From positions 1-6,088 of the forward strand of contig CAMOLY010000072.1 of NCBI GenBank assembly GCA_946619065.1: a stretch of DNA of 6,088 nt, in the 5' to 3' direction. The position numbers and the translations under genes were made by a program. Shown here in pieces: positions 4,131 to 6,088 of the stretch. Source of the DNA: an uncultured Clostridia bacterium (GTDB taxonomy: Bacteria > Bacillota > Clostridia > Oscillospirales > Oscillospiraceae). Position 1 is the stretch's first letter. Each line of letters begins with the position of its first letter. The notes beneath the pieces were generated by a model, which did not search any database, was not told the origin of the DNA, and was given only the letters and a program-made list of their open reading frames with translations.

Positions 4131-6088
4131 TCAGTTTCCGCTGGGACGGAGCGCGGCCAGATCCTTATCGCGGCAGCACTTCTTGTACTTCTTTCCGCTG
4201 CCGCAGGGGCAGGGATCGTTGGGGCCGACCTTGACCTTTTTGACCACGGGCTGGCGCTTGACGGTCTTGTCTCCGCCGCCGCCGGTGGCGGTGACGGTGG
4301 CGACCTTTTTGCGTTCCATGTCCTTGTCGGAACGGATGCGGAAGGAGAAGAGCCTGCGGACCGTCTCCTCCTTGATGGCGTTGATCATGCCCTCGAACAT
4401 CGCGTAGCCCTCGCGCTTGTATTCCACCACCGGGTCCACCTGACCGTAGGAGCGCAGGGAGATGCCCTGGCGCAGATCGGTCATGGCGTCGATGTTGTCC
4501 ATCCAGTACTCGTCCACCACGCGGAGCATGATGACCCGCTCCATCTCCCGCATGACGGGGCTGGTGTAGAGGGCTTCCTTCTCGGCGTAGGCGGACTCCA
4601 TCAGGGACAGGAGCTTTTCCTTGACGTCCTTCTTCTCCAGACGGTTGATCTCATCCATCGTGGGAACCCAGGCGCCGGCGGGGAAGTATTTGCCCTCAAA
4701 CTGAGCGATCAGCTCCCGCATCTGGGCGGCGTCGGCCACGTATTCGCTCTGGCCGAAGCTGTTCTCCACCTCGGAGTCGACCACGTACTCCATCATGGAC
4801 CGGACGGTCCTGCTCAGATCCTCGCCCTTGAGGACCGCCTCGCGCTGCTCATAGATGACCTTGCGCTGGGTGTTCATCACGTCGTCGTATTCCAGGACGT
4901 TCTTTCTGGTCTGGTAGTTGCGGCTTTCCACGGTCTTCTGGGCGTTTTCAATGGCGCCGGAGAGGATCTTCGCGTTGATCGGCGTGTCCTCGTCGATGCC
5001 CAGAGAGTCCATCATGTTCATGATGCGCTCCGAGCCGAACAGACGCATGACGTCGTCCTGCATCGACAGATAGAAGGTGCTCTCGCCGGGGTCGCCCTGA
5101 CGGCCGGAACGGCCGCGGAGCTGGTTGTCGATGCGGCGGGACTCGTGGCGCTCGGTGCCGATGATGAACAGGCCGCCGGCTGCACGGACCTGGTCGGCCT
5201 CCGCGTCGGTGATCTGCTTGTACTTGTGATAGAGGGCGTCATAGTCCGCGCGGACGGCCAGGATCGTCGGGTCCGTCGTCTCGGAATAAGCGTTGGCCTC
5301 CTGCAGCAGCTCCGGCGTCATGTCCTCCCGCTTGCGGAGGTCCGCCAGAGCCATGTACTCCGGGTTGCCGCCCAGGACAATGTCGGTGCCGCGGCCGGCC
5401 ATGTTCGTGGAGATTGTGACCGCGCCGAGCTTGCCGGCCTGGGCGACGATCTCCGCTTCCCTCTCGTGGAACTTCGCGTTCAGGACCACGTGGTCGATGC
5501 CCTCTTTTTTCAGCATCCGGGAGAGAATCTCAGATTTTTCGATGGAGATCGTGCCCACCAGGGTAGGCTGGCCCTTTTCATGGCAGGCCCGGATCTGGCG
5601 GATGACCGCGCGGAGCTTGCCCGCCTCGGTCTTGTAGACCACGTCCGGATTGTCGATGCGGATGACCGGGCGGTTCGTGGGGATCTCCACCACGTCCAGA
5701 GCGTAGATGCCGTTGAATTCCTCCTGCTCGGTCATGGCCGTGCCGGTCATGCCGGAGAGCTTTTTGTACAGGCGGAAGAAGTTCTGGAAGGTGATGGTAG
5801 CCAGGGTCTTGCTCTCGCTGGCCACCTCCACGCCCTCCTTGGCCTCGATGGCCTGGTGCAGGCCCTCGTTGTAGCGCCGGCCGTACATCAGGCGGCCGGT
5901 GGCCTCGTCCACGATGATGACCTGGCCGTCCTTGACCACGTAGTCCACGTCCCGCTTCATCAGGCCTCTGGCGCGCATGGCCTGATTGATGTGGTGCGAG
6001 AGGGTCGAGTTTTCCACGTCCGCCAGGTTTTCGACGTTAAAATACTGCTCGGCCTTCTTGATGCCGGCGGCGGTCAGCTGGACCGACC
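4131..6088 (-). CDS. secA: Protein translocase ATPase subunit SecA, C-terminal part (5' end outside window)
   Basis: SecA is the cytoplasmic ATPase that drives preproteins through the SecYEG channel. The frame is open to the right edge, so 651 residues are visible and about 260 N-terminal residues, including the Walker A part of NBD1, are missing. The visible part begins in the preprotein cross-linking domain (VDYVVKDGQVIIVDEATGR), then shows the end of NBD1 (SGMTGTA, fragment residues about 112-117), NBD2 (GRGTDIVLGG about 231-240; HESRRIDNQLRGRSGRQGD about 314-332, with the arginine-finger region), the scaffold and two-helix finger (EYWMDNIDAMTDLRQGISLR about 526-545), a Gly/Lys-rich linker and a zinc motif CPCGSGKKYKKCC at 4173-4211. 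A variable insert of about 65 residues (5172-5366) separates LGG from the AGG before motif VI; E. coli has about 36 here and B. subtilis far fewer. In-frame GTG at 6015-6017 is not the start, because conserved SecA sequence continues upstream of it. Identification is secure. Confidence 0.98.
   Translation of the reverse strand, partial: SVQLTAAGIKKAEQYFNVENLADVENSTLSHHINQAMRARGLMKRDVDYVVKDGQVIIVDEATGRLMYGRRYNEGLHQAIEAKEGVEVASESKTLATITFQNFFRLYKKLSGMTGTAMTEQEEFNGIYALDVVEIPTNRPVIRIDNPDVVYKTEAGKLRAVIRQIRACHEKGQPTLVGTISIEKSEILSRMLKKEGIDHVVLNAKFHEREAEIVAQAGKLGAVTISTNMAGRGTDIVLGGNPEYMALADLRKREDMTPELLQEANAYSETTDPTILAVRADYDALYHKYKQITDAEADQVRAAGGLFIIGTERHESRRIDNQLRGRSGRQGDPGESTFYLSMQDDVMRLFGSERIMNMMDSLGIDEDTPINAKILSGAIENAQKTVESRNYQTRKNVLEYDDVMNTQRKVIYEQREAVLKGEDLSRTVRSMMEYVVDSEVENSFGQSEYVADAAQMRELIAQFEGKYFPAGAWVPTMDEINRLEKKDVKEKLLSLMESAYAEKEALYTSPVMREMERVIMLRVVDEYWMDNIDAMTDLRQGISLRSYGQVDPVVEYKREGYAMFEGMINAIKEETVRRLFSFRIRSDKDMERKKVATVTATGGGGDKTVKRQPVVKKVKVGPNDPCPCGSGKKYKKCCRDKDLAALRPSGN
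4173..4211 (-). other. SEC-C zinc-binding motif of SecA (C-x-C-x8-C-C)
   Basis: The last 30 residues of SecA contain CPCGSGKKYKKCC. In SecA proteins this tail binds one zinc ion and contacts SecB and phospholipids or ribosomes. The fourth ligand is Cys here rather than the His of E. coli (C-x-C-x8-C-H), a common variant outside Proteobacteria. All four ligand codons read cleanly as TGC on the minus strand. Confidence 0.93.

Noticed and set aside
3203..4234. A 343-codon plus-strand frame opposite the acetyltransferase, small gene and secA end
   Set aside because: It spans the antisense of three genes on the other strand, its later part is Arg/Ser/Thr-rich nonsense, and it shows no motif.

Overview
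The window reads as a stretch of ordinary chromosome from a GC-rich, Gram-positive-type anaerobe. The protein families look like those of Clostridia, most plausibly the Oscillospiraceae and relatives. This placement is an inference from three things: the clostridial or Bacillus-like thymidylate synthase, the SecA sequence with its four-cysteine C-terminal zinc motif, and the high GC content (roughly 60-77% in the coding stretches I counted by hand). No rRNA or other firm taxonomic marker is present.

All six genes lie on the minus strand, so transcription runs from right to left. In order they are: the C-terminal two thirds of secA (4131-6088, start outside the window); a 90-residue two-helix membrane protein (3802-4074); a chloramphenicol acetyltransferase-like enzyme (3155-3790); pgeF, a YfiH/YlmD-type enzyme (2367-3173); a peptide-type (family 5) solute-binding lipoprotein (763-2370); and the first 243 codons of thyA (1-731, stop outside the window). 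Long open frames on the plus strand opposite the lipoprotein and the acetyltransferase are shadows caused by high GC.

The genes are tightly packed. The gaps and overlaps, in transcription order, are 56 nt, 11 nt, a 19-nt overlap, a 4-nt ATGA overlap and 31 nt. I see no convincing terminator, and no promoter I would defend, in any junction. The five genes after secA therefore probably form one transcription unit, possibly read through from secA, with translational coupling at two junctions. No stretch of 300 bases lacks a gene. There are no RNA genes, CRISPR arrays, insertion sequences or attachment sites that I can see.

Functionally the set is mixed: protein export (SecA), an exported lipoprotein that would depend on it, nucleoside or nucleotide chemistry (PgeF and ThyA), and an acetyltransferase of uncertain substrate. 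I found no evidence of a new defence or mobile system. The items most worth a second look are the small membrane protein with lower GC between secA and the acetyltransferase, the non-canonical oxyanion-position residue in the acetyltransferase, a cysteine cluster in PgeF, and a cysteine-rich orphan binding lipoprotein.
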